From positions 1 to 7,086 of the forward strand of contig JAEZAA010000278.1 in the NCBI GenBank assembly GCA_023430625.1: a stretch of DNA of 7,086 bases, in the 5' to 3' direction. Below the pieces are notes generated by a model that worked only from the letters and a program-made list of their open reading frames with translations, did not search any database and was not told the DNA's origin. Below, piece by piece: positions 1 to 5,805 of the stretch. Every line of letters starts with the position of its first letter. The stretch's first letter is position 1. The position numbers and the translations under genes are program-made. Origin of the DNA: Pseudomonadota bacterium (GTDB taxonomy: Bacteria; Pseudomonadota; Gammaproteobacteria; Pseudomonadales; Oleiphilaceae).

Positions 1-1857
1 CTGCACGCCGGCCAGCGGGTCGCGCTCGTGGGCGCCAACGGCACGGGCAAGTCCTCGCTGTTTGCGCTGATCCGCGGCGCGCTGGCACCGGACAAGGGCG
101 ACCTTTTCCTGCCCGGCAATGTCCGCATCGCCCACATGGCCCAGGAAGTACCTTCATCCTCCCGCACTGCCCTGGATTACGTACTCGACGGCGACGTGGA
201 ACTGCGCCGGGCGCAGCAGGCCCTGGCGGACGCCGAGGCGCGCGACGATCACCAGCAGATGGCCCTATTGCACCAGCGCCTGGACGATCTGTCCGGCTAC
301 ACCGCCGAGTCCCGCGCTGCTCAACTTTTACATGGCCTGGGATTCAGCCAGGACCAGCTGACCCACCCGGTCAGCAGCTTCTCCGGCGGCTGGCGCATCC
401 GCCTGAACCTGGCCCAGGCCCTGATGTGCCCGTCCGATCTCATGCTGCTGGACGAGCCCACCAACCACTTGGACCTGGACGCCATCCTCTGGCTGGAAAG
501 CTGGCTGCGTCAGTATCCGGGCACTCTGCTGTTCATCTCTCACGACCGCGACTTCATCGATCGCGTCGCCGATCACGTGGTGCATCTGGACCAGCAGAAA
601 CTGACCCTGTACCGGGGCAATTACAGCGCCTTTGAACGGATGCGCGCCGAGCGTCTGGCCCAGCAGCAGGCCCAGTTCACCAAGCAGCAACAACGGGTGG
701 CCGAGATCGAGAACTTCGTGCGCCGCTTCCGCGCCAAGGCCACCAAAGCCAAGCAGGCCCAGAGCCGGCTGAAGGAACTGGAGCGGATGGAGCTGATCGC
801 GCCGGCCCACGTGGACTCTCCGTTCAGCTTTAGCATTCCGGAGTCCGACAAGATCTCTGATCCGCTGCTGGTGCTGCGGGAAGCCGACCTGGGCTACGAT
901 GCGAACAAGCCGATCCTGCGCAAGGTTTCCATCAACCTGCATCCGGGTAGCCGGTATGGCTTGCTCGGCCCCAACGGCGCGGGCAAATCCACACTGATCA
1001 AGGCGCTGGCCCAGGACAGCACCCTGTTATCCGGCCGCCTCACCCGGGGCGAGCACCTGGCCATTGGCTATTTTGCCCAGCACCAGCTCGACGCCCTGGA
1101 CCTGGAGGCAACGCCCCTGCTGCACCTACAGCGGCTGAGTCCCAAGGAATCCGAGCAGAGCCTGCGCAATTACCTGGGCAGCTTCGGTTTTCATGGCGAT
1201 GAAGCGCTGTCGGTGGTCAAGCGTTTCTCCGGCGGTGAAAAGGCCCGCCTGGCGCTCGCCATCATCGCCTGGCAGAAGCCCAACCTCTTGCTGCTCGACG
1301 AGCCCACCAACCACCTGGACCTGGAAATGCGCCAGGCCCTGACCATGGCGCTACAGGGATTTTCCGGCGCGGTACTGGTGGTCTCCCACGACCGTCACCT
1401 GCTGAAAAACACCGTGGACGAGTTTCTGCTGGTGGCGGACGGTCAGGTCGCACCCTTCGACGGCGACCTGGGCGACTACGAGCACTGGATGACCGAACAA
1501 CGGCGCCAGCAACAGGCCCAAACCAGCAGCGACAACGACAAGCCGCGCCAGGGTGAATCGGCAGAGGATCGCAAGAACCGCAAGCGCGCCGCCGCCGAAG
1601 CCCGCCAGCAGCTGAGCCCGCTGAAGAAAAAGCACCGGGATCTGGAGACCCAGCTGGACAAGCTGCAGACACAGCTCAGCGGATTGGAAACCCAATTGGC
1701 GGAACCGGAGTTGTATGAGGTGTCGCAGAAAACCCGGCTGACTCAGTTGCTGGCCGAGCAAACCAGCGCCAAGCAGAAGCTGGCGCAGGCGGAAGAGGAC
1801 TGGTTGCTGCTAGGTGAAGAGATCGAGGCGTTGGAGAAGGATCTGTTGGCGGAGTAG
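1..1857 (+). CDS. yheS: ABC-F family ATPase YheS, 5' end cut by the window edge
   Basis: A soluble ABC-F ATPase without membrane segments; the family binds the ribosomal E site and relieves stalled translation. The frame is open from base 1, so the start lies upstream; comparison with E. coli YheS from memory suggests about 23 residues are missing. By codon in the window: Walker A GANGTGKSS at 11-19, signature FSGGW at 127-131, Walker B LLDEPTNHLD at 149-158, the inter-domain P-site tip linker from about 241 (RFRAKATKAKQAQSR) to MELIAP, second Walker A GPNGAGKST at 323-331, second signature FSGGEKAR at 409-416, second Walker B with D433 and E434, and a Gln/Lys/Glu-rich C-terminal coiled coil from about 500 to the end. 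The linker and the long C-terminal coiled coil match YheS better than EttA, Uup or YbiT. Stop is TAG at 1855-1857. A GTG at 28 lies inside Walker A and cannot be the true start. Both ATPase sites look intact. Known for the family: E. coli ABC-F members each handle different difficult nascent chains; the exact substrate here is inference. Confidence 0.95.
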   Translation: MHAGQRVALVGANGTGKSSLFALIRGALAPDKGDLFLPGNVRIAHMAQEVPSSSRTALDYVLDGDVELRRAQQALADAEARDDHQQMALLHQRLDDLSGYTAESRAAQLLHGLGFSQDQLTHPVSSFSGGWRIRLNLAQALMCPSDLMLLDEPTNHLDLDAILWLESWLRQYPGTLLFISHDRDFIDRVADHVVHLDQQKLTLYRGNYSAFERMRAERLAQQQAQFTKQQQRVAEIENFVRRFRAKATKAKQAQSRLKELERMELIAPAHVDSPFSFSIPESDKISDPLLVLREADLGYDANKPILRKVSINLHPGSRYGLLGPNGAGKSTLIKALAQDSTLLSGRLTRGEHLAIGYFAQHQLDALDLEATPLLHLQRLSPKESEQSLRNYLGSFGFHGDEALSVVKRFSGGEKARLALAIIAWQKPNLLLLDEPTNHLDLEMRQALTMALQGFSGAVLVVSHDRHLLKNTVDEFLLVADGQVAPFDGDLGDYEHWMTEQRRQQQAQTSSDNDKPRQGESAEDRKNRKRAAAEARQQLSPLKKKHRDLETQLDKLQTQLSGLETQLAEPELYEVSQKTRLTQLLAEQTSAKQKLAQAEEDWLLLGEEIEALEKDLLAE

Positions 1858-1868
1858 TTGTTTTTACT

Positions 1869-1917
1869 CCTCCCCCTGCCAAGGGGGAGGTTGGGGGGCC
1901 CGCCTAGGGAGGGGGTC
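1869..1917 (+). repeat. Dispersed palindromic repeat unit, left member of an inverted pair
   Basis: Eleven bases after the yheS stop, a perfect 9-bp stem (CCTCCCCCT at 1869-1877, loop GCCA, AGGGGGAGG at 1882-1890) is followed by a G-rich tail ending CTAGGGAGGGGGTC at about 1904-1917. The same plan (C-rich hairpin plus CTAGGGnGGGG tail) recurs inverted at 1975-2009 and in both units near 5806-5926. This resembles the short palindromic intergenic repeats scattered through many gammaproteobacterial genomes. It may also act as a weak 3' end structure for yheS, but no T-run follows it. Family name not assigned. Confidence 0.75.
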
Positions 1918-1939
1918 GCTTCCCCTCCAGGGGGAAGCG
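1917..1939. repeat. Central hairpin between the two inverted repeat units
   Basis: CGCTTCCCC (1917-1925), loop TCCAG, GGGGAAGCG (1931-1939) form a perfect 9-bp stem. It sits between the two flanking repeat units, so the 161-bp convergent intergenic space carries three consecutive hairpins. It may be part of a composite element of the BIME type, or a bidirectional transcription barrier between yheS and ppx; neither is proven by sequence alone. Confidence 0.6.
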
Positions 1940-1974
1940 TTCTGAGGGAGCGGTCAACGCCGTGCCCGAAAGAC

Positions 1975-2009
1975 GACCCCACCCTAGCCCTCCCCTTACC
2001 AGGGGAGGG
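1975..2009 (-). repeat. Dispersed palindromic repeat unit, right member of the inverted pair
   Basis: CCCTCCCCT (1988-1996), loop TACC, AGGGGAGGG (2001-2009) is a perfect 9-bp stem. Read on the minus strand it is followed by CTAGGGTGGGGTC, matching the tail of the unit at 1869-1917 in opposite orientation. It ends 9 bases from the ppx stop codon and would form a stem-loop at the 3' end of the ppx transcript, without a T-run. Confidence 0.75.
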
Positions 2010-2011
2010 AA

Positions 2012-2035
2012 CTAAAACTCAGCTAAAACTCAGCT
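2012..2035. repeat. Tandem 11-bp duplication spanning the ppx stop codon
   Basis: CTAAAACTCAG occurs twice head to tail (2012-2022 and 2023-2033), followed by a further CT. The ppx TGA (TCA on this strand, 2019-2021) lies in the copy distal to the gene. Because 11 is not a multiple of three, the duplication sets the frame in which ppx terminates. Looks like a recent slippage duplication next to the repeat cluster. Confidence 0.85.
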
Positions 2036-3536
2036 GATACCCCTGCTTCGACAAGTAGCCCGCCTCTTCCTCCAGATCCGCCAAGGTCAGCGGATTCTGC
2101 TCCAGCCAACCTTCCTCGAAGCTGAGCTGGATCTTTTTCTTCGATACGCTGATGCGGAAGTTCGGCACCTCGCCACTGCGGCTGTGCTGCAGCAGCACGC
2201 CGAGGCGCAGCAGGATACAGAGGTACTTGAGGGGTTCCGCCTCCTCGATGGAGTACTCGGAGAAGATCAGGTCGGAAAACTTGCGGCGGTGGCCCCGCAC
2301 CAGCACGGCTAGGGCTTGTTGCGACTGGCGAGTGAAGCCGGCCAGGTCGGAATAGCGGATCAGGTAAGCGCCGTGCTTGTGAAACTGAGCGTGGGAGATG
2401 GCCAATCCGACTTCATGCAGGCGGCAGGCCCAGCGAAGCAGGTCCTCGTGGTAGCTCGCGCGCAGGTCCCAGTCCCGGGCGACCTGCTGCAGCGCATGTA
2501 AGGCGGTGGCCTCCACGGCGGCGGCATGGGCCTGATCAATATAGTAGCGCTCGGCCATGGCGCTGATGGTGCGTTCGCGCACGTCCTCATGCTGAATCCG
2601 CCCCACCATGTCGTAGAGCACGCCTTCGCGCAGGGCGCCGTCGCTGAAATTTACCTTATCGATGCGCAGCACATCGAAGGCGGCAATCAGAATCGCCAGC
2701 CCCGGCGGGAAAATCGTTGCGCGATCCTTCCGCACGCCCAACTTGTCCAGTTGGTCGACCTCGCCCAACTCCAGCACACGGCGCTTGATTTCCAGCAAGG
2801 CAGGGCGCGTGATGCCTTCGTTGCTCAGGGCATTGTTATAGATCACCTGCTCGATGGCCTTGATGGTGCCGGAGGAGCCGACACAGCTGTTCCAGCCGAG
2901 CTTGAGGAAGTTGCGCTGGATGACCTGCAACTCCAGCGACGCCTGGGTGATGGCGCGGTCGAACTGCTGCTTGGTCACCACTGGCTCGGAGAAGAATCGG
3001 TCGCGGTAGGAGACGCAGCCCATGTGCAGACTTTCCAGCGCCTGGGCTTCGAAGCGCTCGCCGATGATGAATTCGGTACTGCCACCGCCAATGTCGATCA
3101 CCAGGCGCCGGCCCAGATCGTCGGCCAGGGTATGGGACACGCCAAGATAGATGAGGCGTGCTTCCTCGCGACCGCTGATGACTTCGATGGGATAGCCGAT
3201 CACGGCTTCGGCCTGGCGGATGAACTCACGGGCGTTGCGGGCCATGCGCAAGGCGTTGGTGCCCACGATCTGCACCGCGTTGTGGGGCATGCCACGGATT
3301 CGTTGGGCGAAGCGCTGCAAGCATTCGAGGCCGCGTTGCTGGGCCTCCTCGCTCAGGTAATTGAGGCGATCGACGCCGGCTGCGAGCTGGACTTTCTCGC
3401 CCAGCTTCTCGACAGGGCGGATCTCTCCCTGAACCACGCGCGCAACCACCATGTGGAAACTGTTGGAGCCGAGATCGATGGCCGCAAGGACTTCGGGCGG
3501 CTCCAGGGGGGTCTCAGGGGCGGGCTGAATTGTCAT
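2019..3536 (-). CDS. ppx: Exopolyphosphatase Ppx
   Basis: Releases orthophosphate from the ends of polyphosphate chains, opposing polyphosphate kinase; the fold also relates to GppA, which acts on pppGpp. The 505 residues compare with about 513 in E. coli Ppx. Seen: the actin-like ATPase fold phosphate 1 motif DLGSNSFHMV at 21-30, the SGREEARLI segment with Glu124-Glu125 (E125 aligns with the catalytic Glu121 of E. coli), phosphate 2 motif DIGGGSTEF at 148-156, GSSGTIKA, DGALREGVLY, and the C-terminal HD-like domain with RLHEVGL around 372-378. Length and the C-terminal domain favour Ppx over GppA or the short Ppx forms. The ATG at 3536-3534 is preceded by AAGGA about 14 bases upstream, a somewhat long spacing; no better start is seen. 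It converges on yheS and points away from trxA. ppk is not adjacent on either side in this window, unlike the E. coli ppk-ppx operon. The stop codon falls in an 11-bp tandem duplication. Confidence 0.95.
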   Translation of the reverse strand: MTIQPAPETPLEPPEVLAAIDLGSNSFHMVVARVVQGEIRPVEKLGEKVQLAAGVDRLNYLSEEAQQRGLECLQRFAQRIRGMPHNAVQIVGTNALRMARNAREFIRQAEAVIGYPIEVISGREEARLIYLGVSHTLADDLGRRLVIDIGGGSTEFIIGERFEAQALESLHMGCVSYRDRFFSEPVVTKQQFDRAITQASLELQVIQRNFLKLGWNSCVGSSGTIKAIEQVIYNNALSNEGITRPALLEIKRRVLELGEVDQLDKLGVRKDRATIFPPGLAILIAAFDVLRIDKVNFSDGALREGVLYDMVGRIQHEDVRERTISAMAERYYIDQAHAAAVEATALHALQQVARDWDLRASYHEDLLRWACRLHEVGLAISHAQFHKHGAYLIRYSDLAGFTRQSQQALAVLVRGHRRKFSDLIFSEYSIEEAEPLKYLCILLRLGVLLQHSRSGEVPNFRISVSKKKIQLSFEEGWLEQNPLTLADLEEEAGYLSKQGYQLSFS

Positions 3537-3544
3537 CAGCGATC

Positions 3545-3572
3545 TTGAAATCCTTGCGTTTAACCGTATAGT
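3545..3572 (+). promoter_or_regulatory. Likely sigma70 promoter of trxA
   Basis: TTGAAA at 3545-3550, a 16-base spacer, and TATAGT at 3567-3572; each hexamer matches consensus at five of six positions. Transcription would begin near 3579, giving trxA an untranslated leader of about 220 bases. It lies just upstream of the ppx ATG on the other strand, so the ppx leader transcript crosses it. Confidence 0.6.
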
Positions 3573-3611
3573 TAGGACAACGCGTCAAATGATAAGCCAA
3601 TCTCTCAACAG

Positions 3612-3639
3612 ATTATAGTCGAGCCACTTGCAGCAACCA
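3612..3639 (-). promoter_or_regulatory. Possible ppx promoter with a perfect -10
   Basis: On the minus strand a perfect TATAAT (bases 3612-3617) is preceded after 16 bases by a weak -35, TGGTTG (3634-3639). Predicted start near 3604, leaving a leader of about 67 bases before the ppx ATG. The -35 is poor, so an activator or another -35 register may be involved. Confidence 0.45.
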
Positions 3640-3733
3640 GATTTTTGCGGCGCCCGACATTACCCTCGGGACGACTCGAATCCGCTCCACCAGTCCACCG
3701 TGAGCAGATTGGCCCTAGCCGCCCAGCAGTCTT

Positions 3734-3764
3734 GTCCCCCACGCCTCCCGAGTGTTTTGGGGAC
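3734..3764 (+). other. Hairpin in the trxA leader
   Basis: GTCCCC (3734-3739) pairs with GGGGAC (3759-3764), extended by CAC/GTG (3740-3742 with 3752-3754) across a TTTT bulge. It ends 19 bases before the AGGGA at 3784-3788 that serves as the likely trxA ribosome binding site. May modulate translation or mRNA stability, but could be chance. Confidence 0.3.
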
Positions 3765-3799
3765 TTCGTTGATCAATCGAATCAGGGAATTACCGAACC

Positions 3800-4126
3800 A
3801 TGAGTGCAAATATCGTTAACGTAACTGATGACACCTTCGAAGCAGAAGTTCTGAAAGCCGAAGGCCCGGTTCTGGTGGATTACTGGGCAGAATGGTGCGG
3901 ACCCTGCAAAATGATTGCACCGGTTCTGGAAGAAGTGGCCGAGGAATACGCCGGCAAACTGAAGGTGTGCAAGCTGAACATCGACGAAAACGAGCAGACG
4001 CCACCCAAGTTCAACATCCGTGGCATTCCGACGCTCATGCTGTTCAAGAACGGCAATGTGGATGCCACCAAGGTAGGCGCCCTGTCCAAGTCCCAGCTCA
4101 GCGCCTTCCTGGATAGCAACCTGTAA
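3800..4126 (+). CDS. trxA: Thioredoxin 1
   Basis: Cytoplasmic dithiol oxidoreductase that reduces disulfides in ribonucleotide reductase, PAPS reductase, methionine sulfoxide reductases and others, recharged by thioredoxin reductase and NADPH. The 108 residues match the usual family length. Seen: active site WCGPCK at 32-37 with Cys33 and Cys36, the buried Asp27 in VDYWAEW, and the cis-proline Pro77 in RGIPT; the stretch KVGALSK near the C terminus is as in E. coli TrxA. There is one extra cysteine, Cys57, in KVCKLNID, where E. coli has Ala. No signal peptide. ATG at 3800 follows AGGGA with an 11-base spacer. An overlapping 63-codon ORF from 3628 in another frame has no support. It sits upstream of rho as in many gammaproteobacteria, separated by about 350 bases with its own likely 3' structures. 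Confidence 0.97.
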   Translation: MSANIVNVTDDTFEAEVLKAEGPVLVDYWAEWCGPCKMIAPVLEEVAEEYAGKLKVCKLNIDENEQTPPKFNIRGIPTLMLFKNGNVDATKVGALSKSQLSAFLDSNL

Positions 4127-4141
4127 CAGCATTTGAAACGA

Positions 4142-4183
4142 TCGCGCTCGCGGCCATGCCGACTCGACCGGCCGCGAACGCGA
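4142..4183 (+). terminator. GC-rich hairpin downstream of trxA, no T-run
   Basis: Stem of 13 pairs with one mismatch: CGCGGCC (4149-4155) with GGCCGCG (4170-4176), extended outward by T4148-A4177, a C/A mismatch, then TCGCG (4142-4146) with CGCGA (4179-4183). Loop 4156-4169. No U-tract follows, so it is not a classical intrinsic terminator; it may protect the trxA mRNA 3' end or act with Rho. Confidence 0.45.
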
Positions 4184-4186
4184 ATT

Positions 4187-4213
4187 CCCTTGAGCCTGAA
4201 CCCGTCTCAAGGG
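4187..4213 (+). terminator. Second hairpin downstream of trxA, no T-run
   Basis: CCCTTGAG (4187-4194), an 11-base loop, and CTCAAGGG (4206-4213) form a perfect 8-bp stem three bases after the previous hairpin. Followed by CAAACATG rather than Ts. Likely an mRNA 3' end or processing structure. From here to about 4300 I see nothing else convincing. Confidence 0.4.
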
Positions 4214-4310
4214 CAAACATGTAAAAGAGCGGGCAATTAATGAAGACTGGAACCCGGCCAAACAGCCGCCATTTCAGGTCTTGACGAAAAATCAACCTTT
4301 GCAACGGCCA

Positions 4311-4338
4311 TTGCTAGACGGCTATATCAATCTAATAT
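4311..4338 (+). promoter_or_regulatory. Candidate rho promoter region
   Basis: TTGCTA (4311-4316), 16 bases, TAATAT (4333-4338) is one reading, with a start near 4345. A second reading, TTGCAA (4299-4304), 18 bases, TATATC (4323-4328), gives a start near 4335. Each hexamer of the second reading and the -10 of the first match consensus at only four of six. The difference matters: only the second keeps the ATG at 4342 within the transcript. The AT-rich stretch 4323-4341 stands out locally. Confidence 0.4.
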
Positions 4339-4340
4339 AG

Positions 4341-4361
4341 AATGCAAGGGCTTGCATTTTT
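4341..4361 (+). terminator. Small hairpin with T5 at the head of the rho leader
   Basis: AATGCAA (4341-4347), loop GGGC, TTGCATT (4352-4358), followed by Ts, making TTTTT at 4357-4361. The stem is short and AT-rich, so termination would be weak. It could end read-through from trxA or act as an attenuator, and it encloses the ATG of the leader ORF at 4342. Confidence 0.4.
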
Positions 4362-4482
4362 CTCAGGTAGCGATCTCCCCCTCTTTCGTTACCACAGGCT
4401 CCACGACCCGTTAATACTTCCTTCTTATTACAACCACAACCTATCGCCCCTCTTCTATCAAGACATATTCGAGAACCTATGA
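4342..4482 (+). CDS. Putative rho leader peptide ORF, 46 codons
   Basis: An uninterrupted reading frame starts at ATG 4342 and ends at TGA 4480-4482, overlapping the rho ATG (4479-4481) as ATGA, the usual geometry for translational coupling. The peptide begins MQGLAFFSG, is rich in Leu, Tyr, His and Pro (for example YHRLHDPLI at 17-25 and SYYNHN at 28-33) and ends DIFENL. None of its nine Leu codons is CTG, although CTG dominates in rho and yheS; it uses CTT, CTC, CTA and TTA. An in-frame TAA lies at 4333-4335, so 4342 is the only ATG. No Shine-Dalgarno is visible before it, and the start sits in a hairpin arm. Its position matches E. coli rhoL, but I see no similarity to that peptide. It could be a chance ORF in G-poor DNA, which lowers the frequency of TAG and TGA. 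Confidence 0.45.
   Translation: MQGLAFFSGSDLPLFRYHRLHDPLILPSYYNHNLSPLFYQDIFENL
4371..4478 (+). promoter_or_regulatory. C-rich, G-poor rho leader, probable rut site for autoregulation
   Basis: By hand count these 108 bases hold about 41 C and 10 G; the stretch 4411-4470 has almost no G and many YC dinucleotides, with no obvious stems. Rho binds unstructured C-rich RNA, and in E. coli rho is attenuated by Rho in its own leader. The position directly before rho makes autogenous termination the simplest explanation. The rho start has only a weak GAG (4471-4473) as ribosome binding site, in keeping with translation that depends on upstream ribosomes. Confidence 0.6.
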
Positions 4483-5741
4483 ATCTTACCGAACTCAAGC
4501 AAAAGTCCGTTCCTGACCTTCTGCAAATCGCTGATGAGATGGGCCTGGAGAACATGGCTCGCTCCCGTAAACAGGACGTCATTTTCAGCATCCTCAAAAA
4601 ACACGCGAAATCCGGAGAAGACATCTACGGTGACGGTGTGCTGGAAATTCTGCAGGACGGCTTTGGCTTCCTTCGCTCGGCGGACAGCTCCTACCTGGCG
4701 GGTCCCGATGACATCTATGTGTCACCGAGCCAGATTCGGCGCTTCAACCTGCGCACGGGCGACACCATCTCCGGTAAGATCAGACCTCCGAAAGACGGCG
4801 AACGTTACTTCGCGCTGCTCAAGGTTAACGACATCAACCTCGACAAGCCCGAAAGCTCCCGCAACAAGATCCTCTTCGAAAACCTGACGCCCCTGTTCCC
4901 CCAAGAGCGCCTCAAGCTGGAAGCCGGTAACGGTTCCACCGAAGACCTCTCGGCCCGCATCATCGACCTGGTCGCCCCCATCGGTAAAGGCCAGCGCGGC
5001 CTGATCGTATCGCCGCCCAAGGCCGGTAAGACCTTGATGATGCAGAACATCGCCCAGTCGATCATCCGCAACAACCCGGAATGCTACCTGATGGTGTTGC
5101 TGATCGACGAGCGTCCGGAAGAAGTGACCGACATGCAGCGCTCCGTGCGTGGCGAAGTGGTTGCCTCCACCTTCGACGAGCCGCCCGCCCGTCACGTACA
5201 GGTGGCGGAAATGGTGCTGGAAAAGGCCAAGCGTCTGGTGGAACACAAGAAAGACGTGGTGATCCTGCTGGACTCCATCACCCGTCTGGCGCGTGCCTAC
5301 AACACCATCATCCCGTCCTCCGGTAAGGTGCTGACCGGTGGTGTCGACGCCCACGCCCTGGAGCGCCCCAAGCGTTTCTTCGGTGCGGCGCGGAATGTAG
5401 AGGAAGGCGGCAGCCTGACCATCATCGCCACCGCCCTGATCGACACCGGCTCCAAGATGGACGAGGTGATCTACGAAGAGTTCAAGGGCACCGGTAACAT
5501 GGAACTGCACCTGGACCGCAAGGCGGCCGAGAAGCGGATCTATCCGGCCATCAACATCCGTCGTTCCGGTACCCGCCGCGAAGAACTGCTGACGACCGAA
5601 GACGAACTGCAACGGATGTGGATCCTGCGCAAACTGCTGCACTCCATGGACGACGATGTCGCTGCCATCGAGTTCCTGGTGGACAAGCTCAAGGACACCA
5701 AGACCAACGACGAATTCTTCCTGTCGATGAAGAAGCGGTAG
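4479..5741 (+). CDS. rho: Transcription termination factor Rho
   Basis: Hexameric RNA-dependent ATPase and translocase that ends transcription of untranslated RNA. The 420 residues compare with 419 in E. coli and numbering is identical at all motifs checked. N-terminal Rho domain 1-47 (MNLTELKQKS, RKQDVIF); cold-shock primary RNA-binding domain about 48-118 with the RNP1-like DGFGFLR at 60-66; Walker A PPKAGKT with Lys184; the acidic DERPEE near 210-215; Walker B region VVILLDSITR; the Q-loop in SGKVLTGGVDA around 281-291; the R-loop in IDTGSK; and the arginine finger Arg366 in RSGTRR. The bicyclomycin-contacting regions look conserved, so no resistance change is apparent. No insertion domain is present, unlike Rho of many Bacteroidetes and Actinobacteria. 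Start ATG 4479 matches the conserved N terminus; the ribosome binding site is weak. Probably autoregulated through the C-rich leader. Stop TAG at 5739-5741. Confidence 0.98.
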   Translation: MNLTELKQKSVPDLLQIADEMGLENMARSRKQDVIFSILKKHAKSGEDIYGDGVLEILQDGFGFLRSADSSYLAGPDDIYVSPSQIRRFNLRTGDTISGKIRPPKDGERYFALLKVNDINLDKPESSRNKILFENLTPLFPQERLKLEAGNGSTEDLSARIIDLVAPIGKGQRGLIVSPPKAGKTLMMQNIAQSIIRNNPECYLMVLLIDERPEEVTDMQRSVRGEVVASTFDEPPARHVQVAEMVLEKAKRLVEHKKDVVILLDSITRLARAYNTIIPSSGKVLTGGVDAHALERPKRFFGAARNVEEGGSLTIIATALIDTGSKMDEVIYEEFKGTGNMELHLDRKAAEKRIYPAINIRRSGTRREELLTTEDELQRMWILRKLLHSMDDDVAAIEFLVDKLKDTKTNDEFFLSMKKR

Positions 5742-5746
5742 TAAAC

Positions 5747-5759
5747 ACTCCTCCCCCTT
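5747..5759 (+). repeat. Half unit of the palindromic repeat just after rho
   Basis: ACTCCTCCCCCTT, five bases past the rho stop, nearly repeats the ACTCCTCCCCCT at 1866-1877 after yheS, but the pairing right arm and the G-rich tail are missing: the sequence goes on as GCAGCGCCTGCC. It reads as a truncated or decayed repeat copy. No convincing intrinsic terminator for rho is seen in 5742-5803. Confidence 0.4.
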
Positions 5760-5805
5760 GCAGCGCCTGCCGTATCTTTCAATCTAGGCACGGCACGAAA
5801 TAGTT

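Noticed and set aside
1428..1435. Chi octamer GCTGGTGG inside yheS
   Set aside because: Falls in ordinary coding sequence for LLVAD; a single octamer in GC-rich DNA is expected by chance and the host Chi sequence is unknown.
1869..2009. CRISPR array or integron attC site
   Set aside because: The stems are not regularly spaced direct repeats with unique spacers, and no attC core sites or integrase are seen.
2526..3548. 340-codon ORF antisense to ppx
   Set aside because: A long open frame is expected opposite GC-rich coding sequence; the product is a low-complexity Ala/Gly/His/Asp mix with no motif, and ppx on the other strand is unmistakable.
3628..3819. 63-codon ORF upstream of trxA
   Set aside because: No ribosome binding site, overlaps the trxA start out of frame, and its composition is that of an untranslated leader.
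4240..4284. 14-codon ORF between trxA and rho
   Set aside because: Too short to judge, no clear ribosome binding site, and not coupled to any gene.
4722..5642. 306-codon ORF antisense to rho
   Set aside because: Same shadow effect; rho is conserved residue by residue here, and the antisense product has no recognisable domain.
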